Positions 6,889 through 14,314 are shown, counted from the stretch's first letter. The stretch: 64,000 nt of DNA from a virus (IMGVR_UViG_3300043313_001192:25598-89597); one strand, 5' to 3'. Notes: generated from the letters alone by a model not told the origin. Numbers and translations are program-made.

Positions 6889-6931
6889 GGTGCGGCCGGG
6901 CGCCTGGCCACGCGCCGAGCGTCAGAACGTC

Positions 6932-7046
6932 ACTGACGTTTACGCAGCTGGCCCCGCCTGGCCGCGGGTACGACTCCCGCCTGATAGCCCGACGTCTGGA
7001 CAGTGTGGTAAACTCTCCTTGTACGCAAACGACGAAGGGACACCCC
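6932..7046 (+). promoter_or_regulatory. promoter cassette 9 (dyad absent)
   Basis: 16-mer 6932-6947 with the ACGTCACTGACGT extension (6927-6939); GTCTGGACAGTG then TGG-TAAACT with the hexamer at 7009-7014; leader AAACGACGAAGGGACA. The start region has no convincing stem, so the dyad is not universal. Confidence 0.68.
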
Positions 7047-7523
7047 ATGAAGATCCACTCCGACTCGGTCGAGTCGCTCGACATCCGCAAGGCCGCGACG
7101 CTCGCCGCCGTCGACTTCACCCGCTTCGACCTGAAGGGCTCGCGCTCACGTGCGCAGGGCTTCGACATCCTCCTGACCGGCAACTCCGGCCGTCGCCAGA
7201 ACGGCGGCGCGGATGAGGCGGCGTCGTGGGACCAGTGGGGAATCTTCCTCGGTCACCTCTACCGGCTCGACCCGAACCTGAAGACGCCCTACTACATCGA
7301 CGGGGACCACTTCGTCTGGGTCACCGGCAACCGGTTCACCCCCGACTTCACCGCCGGTGACTGCCACCGCCGCCACCGGTGGGGGATGGGTCGCCCCGCG
7401 ATCACCGGGGCCTACTCGGTCGCCGAGTGCGAAGAGGGCAAGGACCCGTGCGGCGCGGTCCAGCGCTGGATCATCCACCGCCACGGCCAGCCCGCCGTCA
7501 CGTGGGCAGACCTCAACCGCTGA
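7047..7523 (+). CDS. conserved actinophage-type protein, 158 aa
   Basis: ATG 7047 after GAAGGGACA; the same frame is open upstream but lacks a ribosome site. The pattern LDIRKAATLAAVDFTRFDLKG, WDQWGIFLGHLYRLDP and CHRRHRWGMG recalls a family of unknown function common in mycobacteriophage- and gordoniaphage-like genomes. It carries several Trp and three Cys in the C-terminal half. The recognition is from memory of the family pattern, not a search. Confidence 0.72.
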   Translation: MKIHSDSVESLDIRKAATLAAVDFTRFDLKGSRSRAQGFDILLTGNSGRRQNGGADEAASWDQWGIFLGHLYRLDPNLKTPYYIDGDHFVWVTGNRFTPDFTAGDCHRRHRWGMGRPAITGAYSVAECEEGKDPCGAVQRWIIHRHGQPAVTWADLNR

Positions 7524-7539
7524 GCGAGGCGGCGCGCGG

Positions 7540-7683
7540 CTAGTAGTACCGGTGCCGGGTGCCGCCGACGGGCACGAACCAGAGGACCAGCCCGACGATG
7601 ATCAGGATCGCCCCGATGATCGTCAGCCAGTAGATGCCGAGCACCAGGCCGAGCACCAGCAGGATGAGACCGAGGATGACCAT
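7540..7683 (-). CDS. DUF6131-like small membrane protein, 47 aa
   Basis: Minus-strand reading gives a 47-residue protein with two membrane segments (VILGLILLVLGLVLGIYWL and TIIGAILIIVGLVLWFV) and a basic-aromatic tail (GGTRHRYY). This is the typical make-up of the DUF6131 family of actinobacteria and their phages. On the minus strand TAGGCT (7690-7695) ends 6 bases before the ATG, so the transcript is predicted to be leaderless. Function unknown. Confidence 0.75.
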   Translation of the reverse strand: MVILGLILLVLGLVLGIYWLTIIGAILIIVGLVLWFVPVGGTRHRYY

Positions 7684-7700
7684 GCCCGCAGCCTACCGCT

Positions 7701-7816
7701 ACTGACGTTTACGCAGCTTTCCCACTGTGGTGGTCTAGTCCCGACTGGCGCGTGTCCGGACACTGGTGTATTGTTCTTCTTGTAAGAACAACGACGGACC
7801 GACCGAAGGACACACC
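7701..7816 (+). promoter_or_regulatory. promoter cassette 10
   Basis: 16-mer 7701-7716; TATTGT (7769-7774); dyad TGTTCTT-CTTGT-AAGAACA 7772-7790, a stem with no sequence in common with CTGAC/GTCAG; leader ACAACGACGG then GAAGGACACACC before ATG 7817. The 16-mer also covers the expected -35 region of the divergent DUF6131-like gene. Confidence 0.72.
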
Positions 7817-8260
7817 ATGGACACCACGCACTACCTTGACCTCGTCGCGGGCGGCACCGACCACTTCACCGTGGAGTTCCACACCGACACCAAGCCTGCC
7901 GCTGCGCACAAGAGCAAGCGGCTCCGCAAGGTCGTCACGGCGGTCTGCATGACCGGCGCGTCCTACGCGAACCTGCGGGTGAACAAGGACAAGGAGACGG
8001 GTCCGCTGCCGTGGGGCACGTGGATGGACGGGGCCGAGCCGTTCGTGATCCAGCACAAGGGCAACGACTACGCCCGCCTGTACGTGATCGAGAACGGCGT
8101 GCGAGCGATCTACACCGTGGACGGCGAGGTCGTGAGCCGCGAGGACTACGAGTCCTTCCTGACGCCCTCGCAGCGCAACGCGCCGCGTCCGAACGGTGGC
8201 ACCATCACCGTCAAGATGAGCGGCGTGCGGCTGGTCGGAGAGCCAGCCTTCGGGCGCTGA
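7817..8260 (+). CDS. hypothetical protein, 147 aa
   Basis: ATG 7817 after GAAGGACA. The protein has a basic patch (KSKRLRKVV), mixed strands and helices (PFVIQHKGNDYARLYVIENGVRAIYTVDGEVV) and a flexible Pro/Asn-rich segment near residue 120. No zinc pairs or membrane segments. Single gene of its unit. Family not recognised. Confidence 0.72.
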   Translation: MDTTHYLDLVAGGTDHFTVEFHTDTKPAAAHKSKRLRKVVTAVCMTGASYANLRVNKDKETGPLPWGTWMDGAEPFVIQHKGNDYARLYVIENGVRAIYTVDGEVVSREDYESFLTPSQRNAPRPNGGTITVKMSGVRLVGEPAFGR

Positions 8261-8411
8261 GGCGCCCCCACAGACTCCGCCCCTCGATAGGCGGGGCTGC
8301 ACTTCCCAAGGACCCGGTGAGAGGAAGCCGCGCAAGCGGGGGAAGGCTCACCGGCGAGGACGGTGGCAGCGACCTAATCAGTGGTTCGACCACATGGGTA
8401 TCGAGTGACAC
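8261..8411 (+). ncRNA. candidate structured RNA or long 3' untranslated region
   Basis: No start codon with a ribosome site is present. The segment contains CCGGTGAG (8315-8322) pairing with CTCACCGG (8347-8354). Inside this is CCGC-GCAA-GCGG, a GNRA tetraloop hairpin flanked by purine-rich internal loops. Upstream, CCGCC/GGCGG can pair, and downstream GTGG-TTCGA-CCAC. A strong terminator follows at 8412. This looks like a folded transcript, but I recognise no family. Confidence 0.35.
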
Positions 8412-8441
8412 GTCCCGGCGCGCCCATGATCGCGCCGGGGC
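8412..8441 (+). terminator. hairpin terminator
   Basis: CCCGGCGCG (8414-8422) pairs with CGCGCCGGG (8431-8439), extended by a U-G and a G-C pair. It lies directly before cassette 11. Confidence 0.7.
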
Positions 8442-8463
8442 GTTACTCGTTCCGGCCCGAGCT

Positions 8464-8571
8464 ACTGACGTTTACGCAGGGCGGCCCGCGGCGGCCCAGG
8501 CGCGTTGGCTTGTGGCCGTAGGGACAGTGTGGTATGCTTACGCAGTAAGCAAACGACGAAGGGACACCCCC
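8464..8571 (+). promoter_or_regulatory. promoter cassette 11
   Basis: 16-mer 8464-8479; GGGACAGTG then TGG-TATGCT with the hexamer at 8533-8538; dyad GCTTAC-GCA-GTAAGC 8536-8550; leader AAACGACGAAGGGACA before ATG 8572. Confidence 0.75.
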
Positions 8572-9108
8572 ATGAGCCACTCCTCCACCCCCACCCGCAC
8601 GAACAAGTTCGGTGGCAAGTGCGCCGACTGCGGCGCGTGGGTCCTGCCCGGCGCAGGCACCCTGTCCGGCTCGCGCGGCGCATGGGTCACCCGGCACCTC
8701 GGCACCTGCCCGCCGCCCAAGGGCACCCCGACCAAGAACGCCGAGCCGGGCTACTACGTCCGCCCCGCCGACGGCCGCGCCGTGGTCGTGGTCGCGGGCA
8801 AGCGCCACCCCGAGCGCACCTACGGCAAGGTGCTCACCTTCCCGGCCGACGGCAGCCGCCCGTCGTGGGACTACGTGCGCGGCGCGGGCTACTCGGTCGC
8901 CGACCTGCGGCCGATGACCGCCGCCGACGCGGCCGAGATGGGCCTCTCGCACGGCTTCTGCATCCGCTGCTGCGCGCCCCTCGGTGGCGAGACGCTGAGC
9001 GCCGCCGTGTCCGCGCTCGTGGGCTACGGCGAGACCTGCGCCAAGCGGATGGGCTGGCCCTACCCGAAGGGCGTCGCGGCCCAGCGCGCCCGGCTCGCCG
9101 AGGGCTGA
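8572..9108 (+). CDS. DUF6011-type zinc protein, 178 aa
   Basis: ATG 8572 behind GAAGGGACA. An N-terminal zinc knuckle (KCADCGAW, residues 16-23) precedes a central basic domain. The C-terminal segment CIRCCAPLGGETLSAAVSALVG, followed by YGETCAKRMGW, has the spacing of DUF6011 (CxxCg..L....s...GyGp.Cg), a zinc module widespread in actinophages. The function of that family is unknown; nucleic-acid binding is plausible. Confidence 0.75.
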   Translation: MSHSSTPTRTNKFGGKCADCGAWVLPGAGTLSGSRGAWVTRHLGTCPPPKGTPTKNAEPGYYVRPADGRAVVVVAGKRHPERTYGKVLTFPADGSRPSWDYVRGAGYSVADLRPMTAADAAEMGLSHGFCIRCCAPLGGETLSAAVSALVGYGETCAKRMGWPYPKGVAAQRARLAEG

Positions 9109-9120
9109 GCCCCAGCCACT

Positions 9121-9151
9121 GGCCCCGCACCCCGAGAGGGTGCGGGGCCTT
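9121..9151 (+). terminator. intrinsic terminator
   Basis: GGCCCCGCACCC (9121-9132) pairs perfectly with GGGTGCGGGGCC (9138-9149), followed by TT. Confidence 0.8.
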
Positions 9152-9185
9152 CGCGCGCCCCAGGCCCGGCGGCCCGCGCAACGTC

Positions 9186-9310
9186 ACTGACGTTTACGCA
9201 GCTGCCCAACCCTCAAGCGCGCCTTCAGCGTTGCGCAGTTGTGCGTCGTCTGGACAGTGTGGTATGCTTACTTCAGTAAGCGACACAGAGACAACCGAAG
9301 GGAAACCCCC
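9186..9310 (+). promoter_or_regulatory. promoter cassette 12
   Basis: 16-mer 9186-9201 with the ACGTCACTGACGT extension (9181-9193); GTCTGGACAGTG then TGG-TATGCT with the hexamer at 9263-9268; dyad GCTTAC-TTCA-GTAAGC 9266-9281; leader ACAACCGAAGGGAAA before ATG 9311. Confidence 0.75.
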
Positions 9311-10198
9311 ATGAGCACCAAGACCGCCACCCGCCGCAAGCCGTCCGCCGCGAAGATCGCCGCCGCCGAGGAGCGCCTCGAAGCGATGCACGAGCAGTTG
9401 GTCGCCAAGACCGACGCGCTCGTCACGAGCGAGGGCTGGGCCGAGTACCTCGCGTTCGCCGCGCGGTTCCGTCAGTACTCGTTCCGCAACACGCTGCTGA
9501 TCCTGATGCAGATGCCGACCGCCACGCGGGTCGCGTCCTACCGGAAGTGGCTGGAGGTCGACCGGCAGGTCCGCAAGGGCGAGCGCGGCTTGCAGATCTT
9601 CGCCCCGATGACGCGCAAGCGCGAGGACGCGGACGGCAAGGAGCGGACCTACATCAGCGGCTTCCGGCTGGTCTCGGTCTTCGACGTCTCGCAGACCGAC
9701 GGCGAGGCCCTGCCCGAGGACCCGGCCACGCCGGTGCTGCTGGACGGCATGGCGCCCGAGGGTCTGTGGCAGTCGCTGGCCGAGATGGTCTTCGACGCTG
9801 GCTACACGCTGCGGGTCGCCGCCAGCGAGCACGGGGAGAACGGCTACACGAACCCGGTGGACAAGGTGGTGCAGGTGAGCGAGGGCCTCAGCGAGGCGCA
9901 GTCGTGCAAGACCCTGATCCACGAGGTCGCGCACATGCTGCTGCACTGCGACGACAAGGCCCTGACCGAGGACGCGATCCTTCACCGGAACGTGGCCGAG
10001 ATCGAGGCCGAGAGCGTGGCGCACATCGTGGCCATGGTGCACGGGCTGGCGAGCGACACCTACTCGATCCCGTACGTCGCGGGCTGGAGCAACGGCAAGA
10101 CCGAGGTGATCGCCGCCACGGCGGACCGCGTGCTCAAGACCGCGAAGACGATCCTCGCCAAGACCGAGGGCAACGGAGAGGAGGAGGACGCGGCCTGA
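9311..10198 (+). CDS. ArdC-like antirestriction protein with zinc-protease motif, 295 aa
   Basis: ATG 9311 follows GAAGGGAAA. Residues about 20-130 match the N-terminal ssDNA-binding domain of ArdC/DUF1738 proteins (YSFRNTLLILMQMPTATRVASYRKW, RKGERGLQIFAP). Residues 204-208 are HEVAH, the zincin signature of the C-terminal ImmA/IrrE-like metallopeptidase, with a downstream glutamate-rich helix (EIEAESVAHIVAMV) that could give the third ligand. ArdC proteins protect incoming DNA from restriction. In a phage this suggests early host-defence evasion, which is inference from the family. Confidence 0.82.
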   Translation: MSTKTATRRKPSAAKIAAAEERLEAMHEQLVAKTDALVTSEGWAEYLAFAARFRQYSFRNTLLILMQMPTATRVASYRKWLEVDRQVRKGERGLQIFAPMTRKREDADGKERTYISGFRLVSVFDVSQTDGEALPEDPATPVLLDGMAPEGLWQSLAEMVFDAGYTLRVAASEHGENGYTNPVDKVVQVSEGLSEAQSCKTLIHEVAHMLLHCDDKALTEDAILHRNVAEIEAESVAHIVAMVHGLASDTYSIPYVAGWSNGKTEVIAATADRVLKTAKTILAKTEGNGEEEDAA

Positions 10199-10211
10199 GC
10201 CGCACGGCACC

Positions 10212-10245
10212 AGAGCCCCGGCCCCGCAAGGGGTCGGGGCTCTTG
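10212..10245 (+). terminator. intrinsic terminator
   Basis: A 14-bp stem (AGAGCCCCGGCCCC, GCAA loop, one G-U pair) followed by TT. Confidence 0.8.
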
Positions 10246-10259
10246 CCTTGCCGGGGCCT

Positions 10260-10360
10260 ACTGACGTTTACGCAGAGCTGGCCCTGGTGGGCTCGTCTTG
10301 CTTCTGACTGCACGATGCTGTAGGCTTACATCAGTAAGCCAAACGACGAAGGGACAAGCA
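10260..10360 (+). promoter_or_regulatory. promoter cassette 13
   Basis: 16-mer 10260-10275; TTGCTT (10298-10303), 17-base spacer, TAGGCT (10321-10326); dyad GGCTTAC-ATCA-GTAAGCC 10323-10340; leader AAACGACGAAGGGACA before ATG 10361. Confidence 0.75.
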
Positions 10361-10585
10361 ATGAGCACCGTCACCGTGAGCAAGGCCGCGACGATCATCG
10401 CGAGCGCGGACGCGGCGTACGACCGCGAGGATCAGGCATGGTTCGATGCGCTCCCCACCGAGTCGCTCACGCTGCTGTGGGGCGTCGCCTGCGCCAACAT
10501 CTCCGGCGCGTCTTGGGACGATGAGGTCTACGACGCGCTCGCAGAGCGCGGGTGGTTCGACACGGAGGACGGGGAGGTGAACTGA
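10361..10585 (+). CDS. hypothetical protein, 74 aa
   Basis: First of three overlapping genes under cassette 13. Small, acidic and helical (TIIASADAAYDREDQAWFDALP, DDEVYDALAERGWFDTEDGE). The TGA overlaps the ATG of the next gene. No motif recognised. Confidence 0.7.
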   Translation: MSTVTVSKAATIIASADAAYDREDQAWFDALPTESLTLLWGVACANISGASWDDEVYDALAERGWFDTEDGEVN

Positions 10586-10872
10586 TGGCTGTCCGACTGA
10601 TGAACCAGAGCGAAGCCAAGCGCCCCACCGCGTCCGGCCACTGGCTAGGGTCCGAGATCTTCTACACCGAGGACGAGGACTTCTACACGATCCGCTTCCA
10701 CGCCCGCACCTACGACGGCATCAAGGTCACGTCCTCCTACACGACCGGGGAGATCAGGCTGACCGGGCAGGGGGGCTTCCTCAAGTCCGAGGTCAAGCGG
10801 CTCTTCCACCAGTTCGCGAGCCTCTACATCACCGAGGCCGACCTCGATGCTGTCCGCAAGGACGAGTCCTGA
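10585..10872 (+). CDS. hypothetical protein, 95 aa
   Basis: ATG 10585 lies inside the preceding stop (TGATG), with GGGGAGG about 9 bases upstream. Predicted alpha/beta protein with a basic C-terminal half (GGFLKSEVKRLFHQFASLYI). Translationally coupled on both sides. Function unknown. Confidence 0.72.
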   Translation: MAVRLMNQSEAKRPTASGHWLGSEIFYTEDEDFYTIRFHARTYDGIKVTSSYTTGEIRLTGQGGFLKSEVKRLFHQFASLYITEADLDAVRKDES

Positions 10873-10985
10873 TGGGCCAGAAGTGGTGGCCAGTGCACCA
10901 CGGTGCCCCCGCCGCCGGGCACGTCACCGCAGGTGGCTTCTGGCATCCGGGAGGGGGACACAACTGCTCCAAGTGCAAGGGCTAA
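10872..10985 (+). CDS. tiny Cys/His-containing protein, 37 aa
   Basis: ATG 10872 overlaps the TGA of the previous gene (TGATG) and the frame runs to TAA 10985. The peptide ends in HNCSKCKG and has several His and Trp (KWWPVHHG, GGFWHPGGGH), so metal binding is plausible. It is too short for a confident family assignment. The exact overlap with the preceding gene is the main support. Confidence 0.5.
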   Translation: MGQKWWPVHHGAPAAGHVTAGGFWHPGGGHNCSKCKG

Positions 10986-11026
10986 GGTCCGCCCCATGGA
11001 TCCCATGATCGCCTACCTCAAGCGTC

Positions 11027-11055
11027 GCGCCGCCCAGTTCATCACTGGGCGGCGC
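11027..11055 (+). terminator. hairpin terminator
   Basis: GCGCCGCCCAGT (11027-11038) pairs perfectly with ACTGGGCGGCGC (11044-11055), 5-base loop, ahead of cassette 14. Confidence 0.75.
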
Positions 11056-11078
11056 AGTCGTTTCGACAGCGCGGCGCC

Positions 11079-11224
11079 ACTGACGTTTACGCAGAGCTGC
11101 CCCAGTTGCCTGGCCGCGCATCCCTCCAACTTCAAGCATCTGTCGAGGTGATGGGGTAGACTAACGACATGAACTGAACACAACGACGCACGACATCAAC
11201 CGACACAACGACGAAAGAGACCAC
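11079..11224 (+). promoter_or_regulatory. promoter cassette 14 (no dyad)
   Basis: 16-mer 11079-11094; TAGACT (11157-11162). Instead of a dyad the start region leads into a long leader with three ACAACGAC-type repeats (to about 11215) and GAAAGAG before ATG 11225. Confidence 0.68.
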
Positions 11225-11947
11225 ATGAAGCGCATCATCTTTGCCCTGCTCGCCGCAGTGGTGCTGGTCGGGCTGTTCACGCCCAACGCCAGCGCCGCAT
11301 CCGGTGACAGCGCACGCAAGAAGAACGCGGCCTGCGTGACCAAGGCCGAGTACAAGAAGGTCAAGCGAGGGCACACGCTCAAGCAGGTCAAGAAGATCTT
11401 CGGCACCAACGGCCGTACGTCCTCCACGATGAACTCCTCCTACACCGAGTGGGTCTGGGGCGACTACGTCGAGGGCCACGACGAGTCCTACTGGGTCGAC
11501 GGCTACTGGTCCGAGTACGCCACCTGGATCGACGGCACCTGGGACGACGAGGGCAACTACACCGAGGGCCACTACGAGCCCGGCATGGTCGACGGCTACT
11601 GGGACTCCTACTACGTCGACGGCTACTGGGAGGACGACTACTCCTACAACGTCTCGCAGTGGGACTCCTTCCGCGACTACAAGAAGTGCAAGTCGTGGAA
11701 CCACGGACGTGGCCGCGTCGCGATCAACTTCGACAACTACTCCTCGCGCTACTCCGGCTACCGGGTCTACTCCAAGTACCCCAGCCGCCCGTGGATCTGG
11801 GACGCGCTGAACCTGCGCACCACCTCGCACGAGAGCATCCTCGGCGACAAGACGGTGCCGGACGCCGCGCACACCGGACCCTCGAACCACGACCACGAGG
11901 TGACGCCGGAACCGGCACAGCCCCCGCACAAGCAGCCGCAGCACTGA
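11225..11947 (+). CDS. secreted BLIP-like protein with YW repeats, 240 aa
   Basis: A clear Sec signal peptide (MKRIIFALLAAVVLVGLF...ASA, cleavage near residue 24). Residues about 37-64 (CVTKAEYKKVKRGHTLKQVKKIF) match the BLIP/SmpA-type helix-strand unit found in actinobacterial secreted proteins. A tyrosine/tryptophan/aspartate repeat follows at about residues 88-145, with VDGYW present three times, then a Pro/His-rich tail. It is predicted to be exported from the infected cell. A role at the cell surface, such as superinfection control, is possible but unproven. Confidence 0.75.
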   Translation: MKRIIFALLAAVVLVGLFTPNASAASGDSARKKNAACVTKAEYKKVKRGHTLKQVKKIFGTNGRTSSTMNSSYTEWVWGDYVEGHDESYWVDGYWSEYATWIDGTWDDEGNYTEGHYEPGMVDGYWDSYYVDGYWEDDYSYNVSQWDSFRDYKKCKSWNHGRGRVAINFDNYSSRYSGYRVYSKYPSRPWIWDALNLRTTSHESILGDKTVPDAAHTGPSNHDHEVTPEPAQPPHKQPQH

Positions 11948-11965
11948 TCCACCCGCACTCCACAG

Positions 11966-11992
11966 CCCCCGGCGCCACTGGCGTCGGGGGTT
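11966..11992 (+). terminator. intrinsic terminator
   Basis: CCCCCGGCGCC (11966-11976) pairs with GGCGTCGGGGG (11980-11990), 3-base loop, then TT. Confidence 0.78.
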
Positions 11993-12016
11993 CGTGCGTT
12001 CGAGGGGCAAGACGTC

Positions 12017-12127
12017 ACTGACGTTTACGCAGCTCCAGGGCCTGAAGCCCACCAGGCTGCTTGGGAACTGACGCTACCCTGTGATATGCTGACGTAGTCA
12101 GCAAGACAACGACGTAAGGACGAAGAC
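12017..12127 (+). promoter_or_regulatory. promoter cassette 15
   Basis: 16-mer 12017-12032 with the ACGTCACTGACGT extension (12012-12024); TTGGGA (12061-12066), 18-base spacer, TATGCT (12085-12090) preceded by TGA; dyad GCTGAC-GTA-GTCAGC 12088-12102; leader ACAACGACGTAAGGACG. Confidence 0.78.
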
Positions 12128-12448
12128 ATGACCTTCACCATCCCGCGCCCCGACTGGGTCACCGACCAGTCGATCGGCCGACGTGGCGAGTACGCCCAGT
12201 TCTGCATGTTCACCCGCGAGGGCAACGACGCCGTGGGCGCCATGGTGCTGGCGATCCTGAGCGACGCGGTGCGTCTGGGTCCGCCCCGCACCGTGGTGAT
12301 CGAGGCGATCCAGCAGGGTGTCCGCAACCTGACCGCACGCTTCCCCGAGGTGCACGACACCGAGCCCGAGTGGGCGATCGTGGACGCGGTGAACCACTAC
12401 CTCGAACTGCGCGAACTGCCCCGCACGAGCCGCGAGGAGCTGTTCTGA
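12128..12448 (+). CDS. hypothetical protein, 106 aa
   Basis: First of three overlapping genes of cassette 15. Helical protein (AVGAMVLAILSDAVRLGPPRTVVIEAIQQGVRNLTARF) with no metal or membrane motif. The TGA overlaps the next ATG. Function unknown. Confidence 0.72.
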   Translation: MTFTIPRPDWVTDQSIGRRGEYAQFCMFTREGNDAVGAMVLAILSDAVRLGPPRTVVIEAIQQGVRNLTARFPEVHDTEPEWAIVDAVNHYLELRELPRTSREELF

Positions 12449-12828
12449 TGAGCGACGCCCACATCGAGATCGACCCGCTGCTGTTCATGCAGGCCGTGGT
12501 CGATGACCACCTCGAACTGATCGAGTCGATCGAGGACGCAGGTGCCGCGTTCGGCCCGATGATCGGCATGCCCGGCATGGACGCTCTGGCCGGGAGCGTG
12601 GCCGACGTGGGCCGCGAGAAGGTCACCGAGGCCCAAGAGCACCTCGACATGCTGGTCGCCACCGATCCCACCTGGGAGCCCTGCTACGGCACGTGGTGCG
12701 AGATGGTCTACGAGGACACCGATCCTGAGGTCGGCGACATCCTGAGGTGCACGGTGCACAACTACACCGTGATCGCCGACGCCTACGTCTGCGAGGGCTA
12801 TCAGGCTCCGCCGTACACCGGGCCATGA
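12448..12828 (+). CDS. hypothetical protein, 126 aa
   Basis: ATG 12448 overlaps the previous stop (TGATG), and its own stop overlaps the next start (ATGA). The N-terminal half is acidic and helical (LFMQAVVDDHLELIESIEDAG). The C-terminal half is Cys/Tyr-rich (EPCYGTWCEMVYEDTDPEVG, LRCTVHNYTVIADAYVCEGY), possibly a metal or disulphide module. Function unknown. Confidence 0.7.
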   Translation: MSDAHIEIDPLLFMQAVVDDHLELIESIEDAGAAFGPMIGMPGMDALAGSVADVGREKVTEAQEHLDMLVATDPTWEPCYGTWCEMVYEDTDPEVGDILRCTVHNYTVIADAYVCEGYQAPPYTGP

Positions 12829-13115
12829 GCCGCACCAACGTCTACCGGGACGGCAAGGTGCACGTGATGGAGCGCAAGTGCGTCACGTGCATCTACCGGC
12901 CCGGCAACCTGATGCACCTCGAACCGGGCCGCAAGGACGGCATGCAGGCGGACGCGATCCGCGACGAGGGAGTGATCCCCTGCCACCAGACGATCCACGG
13001 CAGGCGCGAGCAGGAGAGCGTGTGCCGAGGGTTCTTCGATGTCGCCAAGCACGAGGGCCTGCTCGCTGTGGCCGAGCGCCTGGACATCATCGAGTTCACG
13101 CCCTGCGAGGAGTGA
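12825..13115 (+). CDS. Cys-cluster actinophage protein, 96 aa
   Basis: ATG 12825 overlaps the preceding stop. The pattern KCVTCIYRPGNLMHLEPGR, then IPCHQTI, SVCRGFFD and a terminal Cys is that of a widespread actinophage protein family with four conserved cysteines, expected to hold a metal or cluster. The family's function is not established as far as I know. Last gene of its operon; no clear terminator follows. Confidence 0.75.
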   Translation: MSRTNVYRDGKVHVMERKCVTCIYRPGNLMHLEPGRKDGMQADAIRDEGVIPCHQTIHGRREQESVCRGFFDVAKHEGLLAVAERLDIIEFTPCEE

Positions 13116-13152
13116 GCCCGACGCCGACGAGTTCTGTCGGTGGTCGCTGGTT

Positions 13153-13289
13153 CACTGACGTTTATGCAGAGCTGGCCCGAACCCCCTCCCCCGCCGGACG
13201 ATCCTTCTCGACCTGAGTTGGTGAATCCGGATTCCCCATGTTACGATTACGGAGTAATCGAGCATGACCACACGACGAAGGACGAAGAG
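13153..13289 (+). promoter_or_regulatory. promoter cassette 16 (variant site)
   Basis: The 16-mer at 13153-13168 has one change (TTTATGCAG for TTTACGCAG). TTGGTG (13218-13223), 18-base spacer, TACGAT (13242-13247) preceded by TGT; dyad CGATTAC-GGA-GTAATCG 13244-13260, again a new stem sequence; leader CACGACGAAGGACGAAGAG. The site lies two helical turns further upstream than in cassettes 1-3. Confidence 0.72.
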
Positions 13290-13640
13290 ATGACCACCAC
13301 CGAGGCCCCTGCGCCCGCCACCCCGACCACTCCGACCACGAAGGACAGCCGCATCGCGGACGTCACCGCAGTGCTCGCCAGCGTCGATCAGGGCGAGGCC
13401 CTGCGCGACCGCATCAAGGCGATGCAGGCCGAACTCAAGGTCCACGAGGACAACATCAAGGACGCGCTGGGCGAGGCCACCACCGGCGTCGACGGCAAGG
13501 GCAAGGTCGTGGTCCGCTACCCGGTCCGCAACCGCTCCGGACTGTCCAAGGAGAAGGTCAAGGACCGGCTCTCCCCGACCGACTACGCCGAGTGCGAGAC
13601 GGTCACCGAGTACCGGACGCTGCTGTACGGCGAGGGCTGA
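13290..13640 (+). CDS. hypothetical protein with coiled-coil segment, 116 aa
   Basis: ATG 13290 is chosen because the cassette leader ends directly before it; an ATG at 13264 lies inside the leader. A Pro/Thr-rich N-terminus precedes a helical segment (QGEALRDRIKAMQAELKVHEDNIKDAL), then a small beta region (GKGKVVVRYPVRNRSGL). The C-terminal layout recalls proteins found near phage recombination nucleases, but this is weak. Function unknown. Confidence 0.7.
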   Translation: MTTTEAPAPATPTTPTTKDSRIADVTAVLASVDQGEALRDRIKAMQAELKVHEDNIKDALGEATTGVDGKGKVVVRYPVRNRSGLSKEKVKDRLSPTDYAECETVTEYRTLLYGEG

Positions 13641-13643
13641 GCC

Positions 13644-14012
13644 ATGGCGATGTTCATGAACCGCAACGAGGTCGTGGAGACGCTGGCCTACTGCGGCGAT
13701 CAGGTGGAGGACGTGCCCAACCTCTACGAGGGCGCTCGCGTGCTCTACTCGCTGATGGAGTGGGTCGACTCCCACTCCGACGGCTGGCCGTACTGGCAGC
13801 CACCGCAGCGCGCTGCCAGTCGGCTGATCGAGGCCCTGCACAGCCGGAACTTCGCGCTCCGGTTCGGGGAGGAGCGGGACGGTTCGCCGCTGGCCGACGT
13901 GACCGACGCGGAACTGGCCGCGTGCCTGCGCCCGATCAAGTCGTTCCTGACCAAGCAGGAGGTCAACTGGCACGCCGACCTGCCGTGGGCTGCCCTGTTC
14001 CCTGCTGCTTGA
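13644..14012 (+). CDS. hypothetical protein, 122 aa
   Basis: ATG 13644, three bases after the previous stop, same transcript. Helical protein with many aromatic residues (VLYSLMEWVDSHSDGWPYWQPP) and a C-terminal helix (CLRPIKSFLTKQEVNWHADLPW). No motif recognised. Confidence 0.7.
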   Translation: MAMFMNRNEVVETLAYCGDQVEDVPNLYEGARVLYSLMEWVDSHSDGWPYWQPPQRAASRLIEALHSRNFALRFGEERDGSPLADVTDAELAACLRPIKSFLTKQEVNWHADLPWAALFPAA

Positions 14013-14110
14013 GCCTGTCGAGAGAGGATGGATCTAGCCCGGCTCCCGCTGCAGTCCCCCCACTGCCGGGAGTCGGGTCTAGTCTGTCCCCAGCGACGAA
14101 GGGACGAGCG

Positions 14111-14314
14111 ATGTACGTGCATCGAGACAAGCGTGGCGGGGTCACTCTGACACCCGACGAGGCCGAGGTCTGTGACCTGTTCCTGATGCTGGTCATCGAG
14201 GGCGAGGACATTCCGCACGCGGCCCAGTACGCGCTGAGCACGATGGTGCTGCCCGACCCGACGTTCGCTGCCTGGCTGAGCCTGGGGATGCTCTCGCACG
14301 AGCGAGCTGACTGA
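14111..14314 (+). CDS. hypothetical protein, 67 aa
   Basis: ATG 14111 after CAGCGACGAAGGGACG. A promoter without a 16-mer is likely just upstream (TAGTCT at 14080-14085 after an inverted GGCTCCCG/CGGGAGTC). The protein is acidic and helical (DEAEVCDLFLMLVIEGEDIPHAAQYAL). Its TGA stop lies inside the 16-mer of the next cassette (14310-14325). Confidence 0.68.
   Translation: MYVHRDKRGGVTLTPDEAEVCDLFLMLVIEGEDIPHAAQYALSTMVLPDPTFAAWLSLGMLSHERAD

Noticed and set aside
8380-8400. GTGGTTCGACCAC as a tRNA T-arm.
   Set aside because: The stem is 4 bp with a 5-base loop rather than 5 bp with 7, and no acceptor, D-arm or anticodon arm can be built around it.
10996-11151. An open frame starting ATG 10996 and running through a 16-mer (reads PLTFTQ).
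   Set aside because: It contains a terminator hairpin and a regulatory site, has no ribosome site and ends inside a promoter region.
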